Counted from the first letter of the stretch, positions 1 to 6,945 are shown. The stretch: DNA of 14,546 bases from Acidobacteriota bacterium (GCA_031254095.1 JAIRVC010000149.1:1-14546); one strand, 5' to 3'. The notes: generated by a model not told the origin, from the sequence alone. Made by a program: numbers and translations.

Positions 1-2000
1 AATGTCTGCGTTCTACGATAGTTGTCCGCCGGAAAATAGACTTCCGCAATAAGATCTTTATTGTTACTAACAAAGTGGATATCCGACACTACGCCCACAA
101 CCTTATGTGTATTAGAACGCCCATCATAGATTATTTTTCCAACCGCGTTTCCAGCGCTTTCTCCCGGCCACAGTTCCTTCGCTAAAGACTGATTAATAAT
201 CGCCTTGCCGACACCGGGACTCGTTCTTCCCAACGCTAAAGTTTCGAGGTACAGCGCAAGCGTATTGTTTATATCCATTTGAGAGAAAGGACGTCCGGCT
301 ATAAACGGGATTCCAAACAAATCAAACCCTTCAGGACTTGTTTGTGCATTCATAAACGCTTCTACATAGAAAGCCTCTTCTCTGCGCCGCTCTCCAACTT
401 TCGGAGACGGTGTTCTATATGCTTTCCCACGACTCTGATTCCTGCGCACAGCCTCCGGTGAAAACGGTATGGGGTTAAAGATCCCAACGTTGTCAACCTC
501 CGGCATTGTACGCAAATTATTCTGGAATTCTTGAAAGAACATCGCCTGGCGGGTTGCGGGCTCAATTACTTGTGACGCGTTATCTGCAATATACTTCGCG
601 GCTTCTTCTACAGTGGTTGTGTTTCTTTTAGGCAACGGTGTTATTGGGGTTTTTGGATATGTGACCTGCACAACAGCCATATCACGGGATGACCAACTGA
701 TGGGGACATCTACATGAAAAATCAGGCTGTTTACCAGCAATACCACTCCCGTCAGAAGCGCCAGAGACAAACTCAACTGAACGCCTACCAGTATTTCTCG
801 CAGAGAAAAGGAAAATGGCCCAAACCGTCGCCTGGAGTTAGAGCCTGATTTTAAATACGTATTCAGATTGAAGCCGGTAGCGTACAAAGCCGGCGTTAAT
901 CCGCCAATAATAGTCACAGCAAAAACCAGCGCCGCGAAAAACGCCATTTTGACGGGCAGGACAACTTCGCCGCCATGCAACGCCGGGAACTGTGACATTA
1001 GCCACGCGCTTACGAGTTCTGAAAGCCAGGCTCCAGCCAAAGCTCCTGCGATGACCAATGGCAGCGTCTCACGCATGAGTTGAAAAACCAGGTTACGGCG
1101 CGTCGCGCCATGAATCAGCCGTATCGCCATTTCGGATTGTCTGCGCGCACCTTGAGTGACAAGAAGATTCATTACGCCGGCGCACACCAGCAGAAGGAAT
1201 AAAACCGCCGACGATCCAAGCATCAACAACACAGGCCGCCGGTCGCCGTAAAGAATCGTCCTTAATGACTGTATCGCCGGACCGGCGTTTCCGAATAATC
1301 CCTCTCCGGGCTTAAATTCGAGAGTTCTCAGTTCTTCAGCCGCTTTGCCGGGATATACTTCAGGCCGCAGACGCCCAAGATATTGCCTGGTGTTCCTTTC
1401 AAACGTTTCCCCTCCCGCCCGATACGTCCAAATGTCGGCGCCAGCCGGAAAATCAAAGGATTCCGGCATAATGCCGACAATGGAATGCTGCAAGCCATAG
1501 GCTCGAATCGGTTTGCCGATTGCATCATCCGCCCCCATCAGTTCATTGCGCCAGAAGCTGTTGCTGACAACAACAGCGCGTCTTTCCTCGCTATGTCTAA
1601 AATCGGAACCACGCAGAGGCAGAACGCCCAGCGTTTCAAAAAACTCCTCGCTGACATCCACCTCGTAAACTTGTTTGTTTTTTCCCGTATCAGGCAAGGT
1701 AATATCTAATCCTAAAACAGGCGCATAAGCCGTCAGATTTGAAAAAATCCGGTCAAGCTCCTCCCTGCGTTCAAATCTGTTGTTTTTAATGTTAAACAGC
1801 GGAATATCTCCGCCGATGCGCACCAGTTGTTCCGGTTGAGGAAAAGGAAGCGGGGCGAAGACCTGCGAATAGATCGGATTAAAAACCGCCGTTACGCCGC
1901 CCGTTCCCAAAGCCAGCATGGCGATAATCGCAAGCGTCACGCCCGGAGAACGCCGCGCCGCGCGCCACGCGTAACGAAAATCAGCCCACAGGAATTTCAT
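1..2000 (-). CDS. ADOP/MacB-FtsX-like ABC transporter permease, 3' end off the window
   Basis: An uninterrupted frame of 666 codons runs from ATG at 2000 off the left edge, so the C-terminus is missing. The start is preceded by GGGAG about 7 nt upstream. The N-terminus (ARRSPGVTLAIIAMLALGTG, then PLPFPQPEQLV) matches the opening of the orphan MacB-like permeases that are abundant in Acidobacteria. In order I see TM1 at ~20-42, a MacB periplasmic core domain at ~45-250, three hydrophobic segments at ~256-280, ~312-335 and ~352-374, a fifth at ~400-425, then a second periplasmic domain (~435 on, ending near VVGVVSDIHF). This is the duplicated FtsX layout, usually ~800 residues, so about 130-150 residues with the last membrane segments are lost to the window edge. 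No ABC ATPase lies beside it here. The substrate is unknown. Family confident, exact role not. Confidence 0.85.
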   Translation of the reverse strand, partial: MKFLWADFRYAWRAARRSPGVTLAIIAMLALGTGGVTAVFNPIYSQVFAPLPFPQPEQLVRIGGDIPLFNIKNNRFERREELDRIFSNLTAYAPVLGLDITLPDTGKNKQVYEVDVSEEFFETLGVLPLRGSDFRHSEERRAVVVSNSFWRNELMGADDAIGKPIRAYGLQHSIVGIMPESFDFPAGADIWTYRAGGETFERNTRQYLGRLRPEVYPGKAAEELRTLEFKPGEGLFGNAGPAIQSLRTILYGDRRPVLLMLGSSAVLFLLLVCAGVMNLLVTQGARRQSEMAIRLIHGATRRNLVFQLMRETLPLVIAGALAGAWLSELVSAWLMSQFPALHGGEVVLPVKMAFFAALVFAVTIIGGLTPALYATGFNLNTYLKSGSNSRRRFGPFSFSLREILVGVQLSLSLALLTGVVLLVNSLIFHVDVPISWSSRDMAVVQVTYPKTPITPLPKRNTTTVEEAAKYIADNASQVIEPATRQAMFFQEFQNNLRTMPEVDNVGIFNPIPFSPEAVRRNQSRGKAYRTPSPKVGERRREEAFYVEAFMNAQTSPEGFDLFGIPFIAGRPFSQMDINNTLALYLETLALGRTSPGVGKAIINQSLAKELWPGESAGNAVGKIIYDGRSNTHKVVGVVSDIHFVSNNKDLIAEVYFPADNYRRTQT

Positions 2001-2423
2001 ACGCCGCTCCCTTCATCAGCCCGGATATTGCAGTCATTTTTATGGCATGAATGTTGATACGTGGCGCGCGCCGCAAAAGTTACAGATAATAGCCGCCTCA
2101 CGGCGGCCAGTGGTCAGTGATCAGAAAAATCCGCCGTGAACCATCTTTGGAGGGTAACTTCTGAATGAAGTTATAGGCGAGTTGATATGGCGTTGCTGGC
2201 GTCCTCGCCGGCGTGTTCTACAAAATGCGTGCGAAAGCCAGTGCGCTACATTCACGCGGCAAATCCGGCACAAACGCTGCGGCCGTCCCCGCTCCTGCGG
2301 GGATTCAAATTCGGCATAAATTGCAAAGCATTCCGCCGGCGAGACGATAGCAGCACCATGTCTCAAACTTTTCCGGCACACGCCCGGTTTCATATATTCT
2401 CGGGGCGGTTCAGGAGGGACTTT
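2001..2423. other. Non-coding interval with hairpins and one repeat copy
   Basis: I find no convincing gene here. It holds the ribosome-binding site and presumed promoter of the permease (minus strand), a 10-bp palindrome GGCGCGCGCC at 2063-2072, a GC hairpin GCCGCC-TCAC-GGCGGC at 2092-2107, one copy of the dispersed repeat at 2107-2181, and a second hairpin CCCCGC-TCCT-GCGGGG at 2287-2302. Short open frames on both strands have no recognisable protein features. The 2190-2310 part has the look of degenerate intergenic repeat DNA. Confidence 0.6.
2107..2181 (+). repeat. Dispersed repeat R1, copy 1
   Basis: About 75 bp reading CCAGTGGTCAGTGATCAG, then AAAAATCCGCCGTGAACC, ATCTTTGG, GGTAACTTCTG and GGCGAG. 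The same sequence recurs inverted at 3714-3797 with a few substitutions and small indels (for example AG inserted after ATCTTTGG, and AATGAAG against GAATAAAG). It lies ~110 bp upstream of the permease start. No coding capacity is apparent, and the function is unknown. Confidence 0.8.
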
Positions 2424-2606
2424 TTATTTGCTTGCGCTGTATTCTTTAAAAGCCGCTACTTCGTCCGGCAACGGATCGTCTTCCGCTATGTCGTCCCAGG
2501 TCTTCGGCTTTAAAAAAAACGCTTCTTTGACGTAAAGCAAAACACGGTTTGCTTCGTCTTCGCCCATGAATTCTAAAATATTGATAAGTTGTTCCTTTGC
2601 GGACAT
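2424..2606 (-). CDS. Small acidic hypothetical protein, 60 residues
   Basis: The reading frame gives a 60-residue protein beginning MSAKEQLINILEFMGEDEAN and ending KEYSASK. I chose ATG at 2606 because AAGGGG sits 8 nt upstream. A GTG three codons earlier (2615) has no room for a ribosome-binding site. The N-terminal half looks helical (EQLINILEFM, NRVLLYVKEAF). The second half is acidic (WDDIAEDDPLPDEVAAF). The shape recalls small antitoxin-like or regulatory proteins, but no toxin partner is adjacent and I do not recognise the family with certainty. It follows lpxD by 56 bp on the same strand and may be co-transcribed. The clear ribosome-binding site and coding-like composition support a real gene. 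Confidence 0.65.
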   Translation of the reverse strand: MSAKEQLINILEFMGEDEANRVLLYVKEAFFLKPKTWDDIAEDDPLPDEVAAFKEYSASK

Positions 2607-2634
2607 TGAAAACACCCCTTTAAATTATTTAGCT

Positions 2635-2661
2635 GTTCGATTTTGCCAATAGAAATCGAAC
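2635..2661 (-). terminator. 9-bp stem-loop just after lpxD
   Basis: GTTCGATTT (2635-2643) pairs perfectly with AAATCGAAC (2653-2661) around a 9-nt loop. On the minus strand it begins 1 nt after the lpxD stop codon and precedes the 60-residue gene. It lacks a clear run of U after the stem, so it may be a weak terminator, a processing site or an mRNA-stabilising hairpin rather than a classic intrinsic terminator. Confidence 0.4.
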
Positions 2662-2662
2662 G

Positions 2663-3688
2663 CTAACCACTGATCGCTGATTTTAGCAGCGCAAGCTCTT
2701 TTTCGAGCTCCCTGACGCGGCGGGCTATTTCCGGAAGTTTCGCGAAAGCAACGGTCGAACGCAGCCAGTCGGAATTTTTAAAGGCGGGCGAACCTGATAC
2801 GATCGCGCCCGCGGGAATGTCGTGCGATGTGCCGCTCTGCGCCGGAATTACCGCGCCGTCGCCTGCTTCAAGATGTCCGGCAAATCCCGCCTGACCGCCA
2901 ACCCAGACGCCGCGCCCAAGCCGCGTGCTTCCCGCAAGGCCCGCCTGCGCAGCCAGCACCGAATTTTCGCCGATCTCGGCGCCGTGTCCAACCTGCACCA
3001 GATTATCCAGCTTGGCGCCTTTGCGAATAATCGTATCGCCGATCGCCGCCCTGTCTATGGCGGTGTTTGCGCCGATCTCCACATCGTCCTCAATTATGAC
3101 CGAACCGGTCTGGAGGATTTTATAAAAAGTTCCATCTTTGAGCGGAGCGAATCCAAAGCCGTCGCCGCCGACAACGACGCCGTTCTGCAAAATAACCCGG
3201 TCGCCTATCCGGCATCCCTCGCGCACCGTTACCTGCGAATGAAACGCGCAGTTGCGTCCGGCAACAACGTCCGGATATAGCACAGTATGAGGATAAATCG
3301 TCGTTTCATCGCCGATCCGGCAGCCGCGCCCTATGACGGCGTAAGCGCCGATATTCACTCCCGCGCCAAGGATTACGTCCTCGCCGATTACCGCCGTCGG
3401 ATGAACGCCGGGTTCAGGTACAGGCGGCGCGAAGAAAATTTCAAGCGCGCGGGCGAACGCGAAATATGGATCGTCCGTCCGCAGACTGGGGATATCTACC
3501 GGCGGTATATCTTTTCCCAGAATAATTGCCGAAGCCCCGGTGGTTTTTATGCGGCTTATGTATTTGCGGTTGGAAACAAATGTCAGATCGCCCTCGCCGG
3601 CTTCGTCAATGCCCGCGACCCGCGCGATTTCCACATCATGCCCCGTCATTTCGCAGCCCAGTTTTTTGGCAATATCCGAAAGTTTCAT
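2663..3688 (-). CDS. lpxD: UDP-3-O-acylglucosamine N-acyltransferase LpxD
   Basis: Third step of lipid A synthesis: transfers a 3-hydroxyacyl chain from acyl-ACP to the 2-amino group of UDP-3-O-acylglucosamine in the cytoplasm. With the ATG at 3688 the protein is 341 residues, the usual LpxD length. Residues 1-~100 form the uridine-binding N-domain (DLTFVSNRKY). Residues ~96-300 are left-handed beta-helix hexapeptide repeats (IGEDVILGAG, IGRGCRIGDE, VEIGANTAID). His235 in VQVGHGAEIG matches the catalytic His239 of the E. coli enzyme. The C-terminus (RRVRELEKELALLKSA) is the usual helix. The start is set by GGAGGTGAT directly before ATG; an upstream ATG at 3757 would add 23 unlike residues encoded by a repeat. 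lpxA, fabZ and lpxB are not adjacent. The stop codon lies inside a repeat-like motif. Confidence 0.96.
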   Translation of the reverse strand: MKLSDIAKKLGCEMTGHDVEIARVAGIDEAGEGDLTFVSNRKYISRIKTTGASAIILGKDIPPVDIPSLRTDDPYFAFARALEIFFAPPVPEPGVHPTAVIGEDVILGAGVNIGAYAVIGRGCRIGDETTIYPHTVLYPDVVAGRNCAFHSQVTVREGCRIGDRVILQNGVVVGGDGFGFAPLKDGTFYKILQTGSVIIEDDVEIGANTAIDRAAIGDTIIRKGAKLDNLVQVGHGAEIGENSVLAAQAGLAGSTRLGRGVWVGGQAGFAGHLEAGDGAVIPAQSGTSHDIPAGAIVSGSPAFKNSDWLRSTVAFAKLPEIARRVRELEKELALLKSAISG

Positions 3689-3697
3689 ATCACCTCC
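3689..3697 (-). promoter_or_regulatory. Strong ribosome-binding site deciding the lpxD start
   Basis: GGAGGTGAT lies directly before the ATG at 3688 and is complementary over nine bases to the usual 16S rRNA 3' end (ATCACCTCC). The core GGAGG is 4 nt from the ATG, slightly close. It is the best ribosome-binding site in the window and rules out the longer start at 3757. Confidence 0.75.
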
Positions 3698-3713
3698 ATC
3701 CCTCCATGAAACG

Positions 3714-3797
3714 CTCGCCCATAGCTTTATTCCAGAAGTTACCCAAAGATGGTTCACGGCGGATTTTTTCTAACCACTGGTCACTGATCACTGGTCA
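3714..3797 (-). repeat. Dispersed repeat R1, copy 2 (inverted)
   Basis: Read on the minus strand it starts at the dedA stop with AGTGACCAGTGATCAGTGAC and CAGTGGTTAG, then AAAAAATCCGCCGTGAACC, ATCTTTGGGTAACTTCTGG, AATAAAGCTATGGGCGAG. It matches 2107-2181 in opposite orientation. The leading part is a short tandem array of CAGTGAtc/CAGTGAcc units containing the palindrome CACTGATCAGTG. The copy fills most of the gap between dedA and lpxD, so lpxD is either read through it or transcribed from within it. Confidence 0.85.
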
Positions 3798-4439
3798 CTT
3801 TTTTCGCGTATTTCGCCAGACTTCAATCACGGCCGGCAGTATGGAAACAAATATGATGACAAGAATCAGAACGGTCAGATTCTTTTTTACAAATTCCAGT
3901 TCGCCGAAGAAGTATCCCGCATATGTGAAACCCGCCACCCATACGCCGCCGCCGACAATATTATAAGCGAGAAAACGGACGTATTTCATTTTTCCCATTC
4001 CCGCCACGAAAGGAGCAAACGTGCGGACAATGGGAACGAAACGCGCGATGATGATGGTTTTACCGCCGTGTTTCTTATAAAAATCCTGTGTTTTTTTAAG
4101 ATAACTCTGCTTGAATATCTTTGAATCGGGGTTTCGGAAAAGTTTCTCGCCGAAAAGTTTGCCGATGAAGTAATTGCAGGCGTCGCCCAGCACGGCGGCG
4201 GCAAACAGCAGCGCCACAATCAAATGAACATTTATATGATTGCTTCCGACCGACGCAATCGCGCCGGCGACGAACAACAGGGAGTCTCCCGGCAGAAACG
4301 GCGTGATCACGAGGCCTGTTTCGCAAAAGATAATGAGAAAGAGTATGCCGTAAATCCAGGATCCGTAGTTTCTTGTCAGTTCCGCTAAATGTACGTCCAG
4401 ATGAAGAAAAAAGCTTATCAAAGATTGTATGTGTTCCAT
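3795..4439 (-). CDS. DedA/SNARE-associated family inner-membrane protein
   Basis: 214-residue polytopic membrane protein of the DedA superfamily, whose members support envelope integrity and proton-motive-force-dependent functions. Some are implicated in undecaprenyl-phosphate or phospholipid flipping. Hydrophobic segments lie at ~29-62, ~70-95, ~150-178 and ~187-206. The diagnostic pieces are [19 protein letters not shown] (Glu40, Asp52; the acidic pair of E. coli YqjA-type proteins) and [20 protein letters not shown] (Arg133, Arg139; the F/YxRFxPxxR motif). Length is typical. The start codon has only a weak upstream GCGGT. It lies between the acyl-CoA ligase, separated by MITE-like copy A, and lpxD, separated by repeat R1. 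An envelope-lipid role suits the neighbours, but the transported lipid cannot be read from sequence. Confidence 0.92.
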   Translation of the reverse strand: MEHIQSLISFFLHLDVHLAELTRNYGSWIYGILFLIIFCETGLVITPFLPGDSLLFVAGAIASVGSNHINVHLIVALLFAAAVLGDACNYFIGKLFGEKLFRNPDSKIFKQSYLKKTQDFYKKHGGKTIIIARFVPIVRTFAPFVAGMGKMKYVRFLAYNIVGGGVWVAGFTYAGYFFGELEFVKKNLTVLILVIIFVSILPAVIEVWRNTRKK

Positions 4440-4466
4440 ATTTACCGCATTTCAACAGAATATTTC

Positions 4467-4626
4467 GAGGAAACACTGATTAATTGCCTGCGCGGGCGAA
4501 TTGCCAAATTGTTTACGGCGGCGCGGCGCCCGTAACCTGAACATATTAGCATATATGCCTCGGTTCCTTGGCTCCGTGCGCCCGCTGGCGCAATATCCCG
4601 CACAGACAATTAATCAGCGTTTCCTC
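4467..4626. repeat. MITE-like palindromic element, copy A (160 bp)
   Basis: The terminal inverted repeats are 30 bp (4467-4496 and 4597-4626) and match at 27 of 30 positions. Both arms carry GAGGAAAC.CTGATTAATTG and end in GCGGG. The centre holds ACATATTAGCATATATG followed by CCTCGGTTCC and CTCCGTGCGCC, sequence shared with copy C. A small hairpin TGCGCC-CGCT-GGCGCA precedes the right arm. There is no open frame. It begins 11 bp after the acyl-CoA ligase stop codon and ends 27 bp before the dedA start. I could not identify a convincing target-site duplication by eye. Confidence 0.88.
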
Positions 4627-4637
4627 AGAGGTTCCCT

Positions 4638-6275
4638 TTACTTATTTGTTTGCGAGGCGACGACATTATCCGCGCCGTAGATATGGCGCAGTTTGGGCTT
4701 TTCTATTTTGCCCGTCGCGTTGCGCGGCACGGAAGCGAATATGATTTTTCGCGGACGCTTATACCGCGGCAGCCCCAGGCAGAATTCGTTAATTTCATCC
4801 TCCGTAATGGAGGCGTCCGGCTTCGCCTCAATGACCGCGCACGCAATTTCGCCGAGCCTTCCGTCCTCCAGGCCGATAACCGCGACATCCCTGATCTTTG
4901 GATGCGCCGCAAGGAAATTCTCTATCTGCACCGGGTAGATGTTCTCGCCTCCCGTGATGATCACATCTTTTTTCCTGTCTACAAGGAATATGAAGCCGTC
5001 TTCGTCCAGTTGCGCCATGTCGCCGGTGTGCAGCCATCCATTTTTAAGCGTTTCGTCCGTCGCTTTGCGGTCGTTGTAATAACACAGCATAACGCCGGGA
5101 CCTTTCACGCACAGCTCGCCGACATCGCCGTCCTTGACGGGCGCGCCGTTTTCATCGACGATCTTGCATTCCCATCCGTAGCCCGGCACGCCTATCGCGC
5201 CGACCTTATGCGTATTTTCGACGCCAAGATGCACGCATCCGGGGCCGATGGATTCCGACAGCCCGTAGTTCGTATCGTACCGGTGATGCGGAAACAGTTC
5301 CAGCCACCTGCGGACAAGACTCTGCGGCACGGGCTGCGCGCCTATGTGCATGAGCCGCCATTGACCAAGCTCGTAATCGGACAGCCGGACATCGCCGCGT
5401 TCTATGGCGACCAGAATATCCTGCGCCCACGGCACCAGCAACCACACTATCGTGCATTTTTCGCGCGCCGCCGTTTCAAGTATGTAGCGCGGTTCTGTTC
5501 CTTTCAGCAAAACAGCGCGCCCGCCGACGATAAAACTGCCAAACCAGTGCATTTTCGCGCCCGTATGGTACAGCGGCGGTATGCACAAAAATACATCTTC
5601 TTTCGTCTGCCCGTGATGCGCCTGTTCCACGCGGCAGGCGTGCATCAGGCTTTTGTGATCGTGCAGTATCGCTTTTGGGAAGCCCGTTGTTCCCGACGAA
5701 AAATATATCGCTGCAATGTCGCTGTCCGAGAGCTTTACGTCCGGCGGCGCGGACGAACAGTCCGAGGTCAGTTCCGTGTAGCTTTCCGCGAAGGTCGGGC
5801 ATGTCTCGGAACCGCAGAAGATGAGGGCAAGGCGGGGCGGCAGATGGTCGGCAATTTCCTCGATGCGCCCTATAAACTCCGGCCCGAAAATTAAAACGTC
5901 AACCTCCGCGAGTGTAAGGCAGTACTTTATCTCATCTGCGGAATACCGGAAATTCAACGGCACGGCGACCGTTCCGGCCTTTAGCGCTCCAAAATACACC
6001 GGCAGCCATTCGAGGCAGTTCATCAATAATACGGCGACTTTGTCCTCCCGGCGTATGCCGCGCGAAATAAGCAGATTCGCGAACCGGTTTGCCTTTTCGT
6101 CAAAAACGCTCCATGTGATTTCGCGCCTGTATGACCGGGCGTGTTCCGGCTCGATAAGTTCATATTCACGCCAGGTGACGCGCCGCGTCTCGCGCCGGTC
6201 AGGATTGACTTCGACAAGCGCGACATCGGAGCCGAATTTTTCCGCGTTTCGCGAAAGGATTTCTGTAATGGGCAT
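4638..6275 (-). CDS. Class I adenylate-forming acyl-CoA ligase (FadD-like)
   Basis: 545-residue AMP-binding enzyme that activates a carboxylic acid, probably a fatty acid, to acyl-AMP and then acyl-CoA. Core motifs are intact: P-loop YFSSGTTGFPKA (~191-202), YGLSE (~337-341), the TGD and hinge region GWLHTGDMAQLDEDGF (~413-428) with DRKKDVIITGGENIYP, and PRNATGKIEKPKL with the catalytic lysine near 523. The N-terminus has ~25 extra residues between two similar 'TW' segments (RRVTWREYEL and REITWSVFDE), a feature I associate with ligases of Desulfobacterota and relatives. Chain-length preference cannot be read. The start at 6275 has a modest AGAG about 7 nt upstream. It is flanked by gene remnants upstream and copy A downstream, and is probably transcribed alone. 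Confidence 0.92.
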   Translation of the reverse strand: MPITEILSRNAEKFGSDVALVEVNPDRRETRRVTWREYELIEPEHARSYRREITWSVFDEKANRFANLLISRGIRREDKVAVLLMNCLEWLPVYFGALKAGTVAVPLNFRYSADEIKYCLTLAEVDVLIFGPEFIGRIEEIADHLPPRLALIFCGSETCPTFAESYTELTSDCSSAPPDVKLSDSDIAAIYFSSGTTGFPKAILHDHKSLMHACRVEQAHHGQTKEDVFLCIPPLYHTGAKMHWFGSFIVGGRAVLLKGTEPRYILETAAREKCTIVWLLVPWAQDILVAIERGDVRLSDYELGQWRLMHIGAQPVPQSLVRRWLELFPHHRYDTNYGLSESIGPGCVHLGVENTHKVGAIGVPGYGWECKIVDENGAPVKDGDVGELCVKGPGVMLCYYNDRKATDETLKNGWLHTGDMAQLDEDGFIFLVDRKKDVIITGGENIYPVQIENFLAAHPKIRDVAVIGLEDGRLGEIACAVIEAKPDASITEDEINEFCLGLPRYKRPRKIIFASVPRNATGKIEKPKLRHIYGADNVVASQTNK

Positions 6276-6327
6276 ATCGTTCTCTTTCCGTAAAAATCGT
6301 AAATGTCACGAGGCAAAACCAAAAAAT

Positions 6328-6590
6328 TTACCAATATTTCCTTATGCGTTCCACTTTATAAGCAAGCCCTGCGTTGATAAGCCATATCGGCGCATCCTCT
6401 AAATCCTTTGCGCGCCAGCCTTTTTTTTACCTGACTTAAAATGAATTTACGGTTTTCCTGCAGAACTAACTCGGAATAGACTGCCAGACGGCTGAAATTT
6501 TAGGATAATCTTTTGTGTCCGCGTATTTTACAAAGTTTTTTTGACAGCCGATTAATATTTCATCCTGCTTTTTTCAACATCTTCAAGCAT
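6328..6590 (-). pseudogene. Frameshifted remnant of an AAA-ATPase with DUF4143 domain
   Basis: No single frame is long, but adjacent frames on the minus strand spell out the C-terminal domain of the AAA_14/DUF4143 ATPases in order. MLEDVEK (from 6590) shifts to KQDEILIGCQKNFVKY and ISAVWQSIPS (to 6469). After a frame shift at a TAG comes LVLQENRKFILSQVKK (from 6469). After an A8 run (6421-6428) comes GWRAKDLEDAPIWLINAGLA with YKVERIRKYW and the stop at 6328. In the family the corresponding stretch reads like VWxSIPSQLxxENKKF ... GARAKDxExAxxWLxDAGLVYKV, so the order and spacing fit. There are two or three frame breaks, two of them at A-runs, and everything upstream (the ATPase domain) and downstream is missing. 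It is a decayed fragment, not an expressed gene. Confidence 0.7.
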
Positions 6591-6611
6591 TACGGGGTTG
6601 ATCGGATTCGC

Positions 6612-6746
6612 TCAACTGTAACGTTCTTTTCCGGCGGCCTTTTGAGCCTTTTTGAACGCCGCAGGATTTATGCCTCCGGCCAGTTGATTCCGTGTTTCGC
6701 CATGCTCTGTATGCGCCTCTTGCAGGGAAATATCAGGGTATCTTCC
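6612..6746 (-). pseudogene. P4-type tyrosine integrase N-terminal-domain remnant (DUF4102-like)
   Basis: A 44-codon open frame with no start codon, ending in TGA at 6612. It reads GRYPDISLQEAHTEHGETRN, then QLAGGINPAAFKKAQKAAGK and ERYS. This closely follows the signature of the N-terminal arm-binding domain of P4-like phage/island integrases (GxYPxxSLxEARxxxxEARxLLAxGIDPxxxKKAxK). The catalytic domain and the first ~50 residues are absent. The match begins exactly at the outer boundary of MITE-like copy B (6747), so the element or a deletion ending at it cut the gene. Family assignment is from the motif alone, but the run of agreement is long. Confidence 0.65.
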
Positions 6747-6905
6747 ATGAAAACGCTGATCAATTGTCTTTGCGGGCGAATTGCCAAATTCTCTGCGGCT
6801 GCGCGGCGCTCATATTTCCATATATGCATCGGCTTTGTGCGCCTGCCTGTCTCGGCAGACTGGCAGGCGCAATATCCCGCACAGACGATTAATCAGCATT
6901 TTCCA
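6747..6905. repeat. MITE-like palindromic element, copy B (159 bp)
   Basis: Same family and orientation as copy A: terminal arms at 6747-6776 and 6876-6905 (GCTGATCAATTGTCT and GCTGATTAATCGTCTG, both ending GCGGG), and shared interior GCGGGCGAATTGCCAAATT and CATATATGC. It differs by a large internal hairpin at 6838-6871: TGCGCCTGCC pairs with GGCAGGCGCA, and GTCT with AGAC, around CGGC. That is 14 bp with one T-T mismatch. The element starts 40 bp after the rubrerythrin stop codon and abuts the integrase remnant. Open frames across it are chance. Confidence 0.88.
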
Positions 6906-6945
6906 TCCAAAAACCGCCGGTTTTGTGGATAAAAGACGGATGTTG

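Noticed and set aside
2281..2310. CRISPR-like 29-mer with a GC hairpin (CCCCGC-TCCT-GCGGGG followed by ATTCAAA)
   Set aside because: It resembles a type I repeat, but there is only one copy in the window, with no spacers and no cas genes.
2121..2513. Open frames of 90 residues (minus) and 108 residues (plus)
   Set aside because: They have biased Arg/Cys composition, no ribosome-binding site and no motif. One runs through repeat R1 and the other overlaps the real 60-residue gene.
3689..3757. Upstream ATG adding 23 residues to LpxD
   Set aside because: The extension is encoded partly by repeat R1, is unlike LpxD N-termini, and has no ribosome-binding site, while ATG at 3688 has a nine-base match to the anti-Shine-Dalgarno sequence and gives the normal 341 residues.
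4650..5894. 414-residue plus-strand open frame
   Set aside because: It is antisense to the acyl-CoA ligase, is Arg/His/Phe-rich with no domain, and is explained by GC-rich codon bias on the true strand.
6541..6575. Plus-strand TTGACA as a promoter
   Set aside because: There is no matching -10 element at 16-18 bp and no plus-strand gene downstream; it lies within the ATPase remnant.
6513..6932. 139-residue plus-strand open frame
   Set aside because: It runs through MITE-like copy B and antisense to the integrase and ATPase remnants; its sequence reflects the palindromic repeat.
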